A DNA stretch of 64,000 nt from Aquabacterium sp. CECT 9606 (lineage in GTDB: Bacteria; Pseudomonadota; Gammaproteobacteria; Burkholderiales; Burkholderiaceae_C): the NCBI RefSeq assembly GCF_918741295.1, contig NZ_CAKKNB010000002.1:186001-250000 (forward strand). Reading direction: 5' to 3'. Below the pieces are notes generated by a model, which worked only from the letters and a program-made list of their open reading frames with translations, made no database searches and was not told the origin of the DNA. Every line of letters starts with the position of its first letter. Position 1 is the stretch's first letter. Made by a program: the position numbers and the translations under genes. Of the stretch, positions 62,183-64,000 are shown in pieces.

Positions 62183-63195
62183 CGGCGTTCCTGAGCATCC
62201 AGGAAGTCGTCAAGGACTTCGGCGCCAGCGCGGGCGGCGCGGCGTTCAGGGCGGTGGACCATGTCAGCCTGGAGATCGCGCAGGGCGAGATCTTCGCTTT
62301 GCTGGGCTCCAGTGGCTGCGGCAAATCCACGCTGCTGCGCATGCTGGCGGGCTTTGAAACACCCACGTCTGGCCGCATCCTGTTGAAGGGCCAGGATCTG
62401 GTCAAGCTGCCGCCGCATGAACGGCCGTTGAACATGATGTTCCAGTCCTACGCGCTGTTCCCGCACCTCACGGTATGGGACAACATCGCTTTTGGCCTGA
62501 AGCGCGAAGGCCTGCCCAAGGCCCGGATCGCCGAGCGGGTCGAGGCCATGCTCAAGCTGGTGCAACTGGGCAAGCTGGCGCAGCGCAAGCCGCACCAGTT
62601 GTCGGGTGGGCAGCAGCAGCGCGTGGCCCTGGCCCGCAGCCTGGCGCGCCAACCCACCTTGCTGTTGCTGGATGAGCCCCTGGGTGCTCTGGACAAGAAG
62701 CTGCGCGAGGAAACCCAGATCGAATTGGTGCACATCCTCAAGTCGGTCGGCGTGACCTGCGTGATGGTGACCCACGACCAGGAAGAGGCCATGACCATGG
62801 CCAGCCGCATCGCTGTGATGAGCGAAGGCCGCATCCTGCAGGTGGGCGAGCCGCGCGATCTGTATGAAAACCCCGCCACGCGTTTCGTGGCCGACTTCAT
62901 CGGCAACATCAACGTGTTGGACGGCAACGTGGCCGTGCGCCCTGAAAAAATCCGTGTGTCGCGCCACCTGCCGGCCGAGCAGCCAGCGGGGCCCCTCAAC
63001 CGGGTGCAGGGCTGCGTGCGTGACATCGCCTACTTTGGCAGCTACACCGTCTACCACCTGCAGCTGCCCAGCGGCCAGACCTTGAAGGTGAGCCAAAGCA
63101 ACACCGAGCGCCACCCCGATGAGGCGGCTCTGCGCGAGGGCGACCAGGCCTGGGCCTGGTGGTCGTCCTCCGCCCAAGTGGTGCTGGCGCCATAA
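62179..63195 (+). CDS. potG: Polyamine ABC transporter ATP-binding subunit
   Basis: ATPase that powers putrescine import. The 338-residue protein has Walker A LLGSSGCGKST, Q-loop MMFQSYALFPHL, signature LSGGQQQRVALARSL, Walker B LLLLDEPLGALDKK and the H-loop VTHDQEEAM. A C-terminal TOBE-like regulatory domain (about 250-335) follows. It begins with GTG 62179 inside the potF stop. The permease potH starts nine bases after its stop. Confidence 0.95.
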   Translation: MTAFLSIQEVVKDFGASAGGAAFRAVDHVSLEIAQGEIFALLGSSGCGKSTLLRMLAGFETPTSGRILLKGQDLVKLPPHERPLNMMFQSYALFPHLTVWDNIAFGLKREGLPKARIAERVEAMLKLVQLGKLAQRKPHQLSGGQQQRVALARSLARQPTLLLLDEPLGALDKKLREETQIELVHILKSVGVTCVMVTHDQEEAMTMASRIAVMSEGRILQVGEPRDLYENPATRFVADFIGNINVLDGNVAVRPEKIRVSRHLPAEQPAGPLNRVQGCVRDIAYFGSYTVYHLQLPSGQTLKVSQSNTERHPDEAALREGDQAWAWWSSSAQVVLAP

Positions 63196-63203
63196 GGCCG
63201 CGC

Positions 63204-64000
63204 ATGAAGTGGCTGGACCGCACCATCATTGGCATCCCCTTCGTGTGGCTGCTGCTGTTCTTCATGCTGCCGTTTTTGATCGTGCTGAAGATCAGCGTGT
63301 CCGACATGGACATGGCCGGCCAACTGAGCGGCTTCAAGCTGTCCAACTATGCCTTCCTGGCGCAGGACGCGCTGTACGTCAAAACCTACCTGGCCAGCCT
63401 GAAGTACGCGGCCATCACCACGGGCGTTTGCCTGTTGCTGGGCTACCCCTTTGCCTACTTCATGGCGCGGGCCGAGAAGAGCGTGCAACCGGCTTTGCTG
63501 CTGATGGTGATGCTGCCCTTCTGGACGTCTTTCCTGTTGCGGGTGTACGCCTGGAAGGGCTTGTTGGCCGAGGGCGGCTGGGTGGCGCAGGTGCTCAACG
63601 CCTTGCACGTGGACCAGCTGCTGATGGCCTTCGGGGTGACCGGCGGTCCGGGCCAGTACTTGAATTCGGCCTTCTCGCTGGTGTTGGGCATGGTCTACGC
63701 CTACCTGCCCTTCATGATCCTGCCTCTGTATGCCAACCTGTCCAAGCAGGATGGCCGCCTGCTGGAAGCCGCCCACGACCTGGGCGCCTCGCCTTGGGTG
63801 GCGTTCTGGAAGGTGACCGTGCCCTTGTCGCGCCCCGGCATCCTGGCCGGGTCGATGCTGGTGTTCATCCCTTGTGTGGGCGAGTACGTGGTGCCCGAGT
63901 TGCTGGGTGGCCCGCAAACATTGATGATCGGCCGCGTGCTGTGGGACGAGTTCTTCGCCAACAACGACTGGCCCATGGCCTCCAGCGTGGCCGTGGTGAT
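63204..64000 (+). CDS. potH: Polyamine ABC transporter permease, 3' truncated by window edge
   Basis: Inner-membrane permease of the putrescine importer. About 265 residues are visible from ATG 63204 (MKWLDRTIIGIPFVWLLLFF). Five or six membrane helices can be seen, with LLMVMLPFWTSFLLRVYAWKGLL and the EAA loop EAAHDLGASPWVAFWKVTVPLSRPGI that docks on PotG. The frame is still open at base 64000; a second permease (potI) is expected beyond. This gene is long and clear although it has no stop within the window. Confidence 0.92.
   Translation, partial: MKWLDRTIIGIPFVWLLLFFMLPFLIVLKISVSDMDMAGQLSGFKLSNYAFLAQDALYVKTYLASLKYAAITTGVCLLLGYPFAYFMARAEKSVQPALLLMVMLPFWTSFLLRVYAWKGLLAEGGWVAQVLNALHVDQLLMAFGVTGGPGQYLNSAFSLVLGMVYAYLPFMILPLYANLSKQDGRLLEAAHDLGASPWVAFWKVTVPLSRPGILAGSMLVFIPCVGEYVVPELLGGPQTLMIGRVLWDEFFANNDWPMASSVAVV

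Overview
The window looks like chromosomal DNA of a high-GC betaproteobacterium of the order Burkholderiales, in the Comamonadaceae / Aquabacterium-Leptothrix neighbourhood. The evidence is the high G+C, a proteobacterial S-adenosylhomocysteine riboswitch ahead of ahcY, the fthC/slt and thiL-pgpA-pncC gene orders, and four PEP-CTERM (exosortase substrate) proteins. The genus is an inference. I see no prophage, integrase, insertion sequence, CRISPR array, rRNA or tRNA.

Left third (1-25,030), mostly housekeeping. The 3' part of glucokinase faces an osmotic-stress block: otsB, a membrane-anchored otsA and a small MscS channel. Then come metK, an HD-GYP c-di-GMP phosphodiesterase, a secreted lipase and prfC. 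An AT-richer patch (about 11.7-13.1 kb) holds two overlapping paralogous PEP-CTERM genes. The methyl-cycle operon ahcY-tlyA-metF sits behind a riboswitch whose P1 helix overlaps an intrinsic terminator. After a further PEP-CTERM gene come divergent fthC and slt, an NDUFA9-like gene, a secreted RNase Sa-type ribonuclease with its barstar-type inhibitor, and maeB.

Middle third (25,135-41,761), signalling. Two pairs of GGDEF diguanylate cyclases are each joined by a 4-bp stop/start overlap, and lie either side of thiL-pgpA-pncC. A five-domain SBP/PAS/GGDEF/EAL protein follows, with a MAPEG gene behind it. Next is a two-gene unit: a winged-helix NTPase regulator, then a SAM-domain/class III cyclase/ATPase/TPR protein.

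Right third (41,751-64,000), accessory metabolism. There is a ThDP enzyme plus FAD oxidoreductase pair divergent from a flavin amine oxidase, an OmpW porin, and a response regulator divergent from a hybrid histidine kinase. A three-gene operon (AraC regulator, predicted metal-dependent hydrolase, FabH-like protein) follows; its FabH-like protein lacks the catalytic Cys and Asn. Then come a divergent MDR oxidoreductase / LysR pair and an actinobacterial-type dapD broken by a 70-bp tandem duplication. The window ends in a putrescine-utilisation operon (puuD-puuA-spuC-potFGH) behind a textbook sigma-54 promoter only a few bases from the first start codon.

The most distinctive signals are the dapD duplication, the Glu-His-Asp FabH-like protein, the RNase/barstar pair, the sensor-like OtsA, the cyclase/NTPase pair, the near-leaderless sigma-54 promoter and the riboswitch/terminator overlap.
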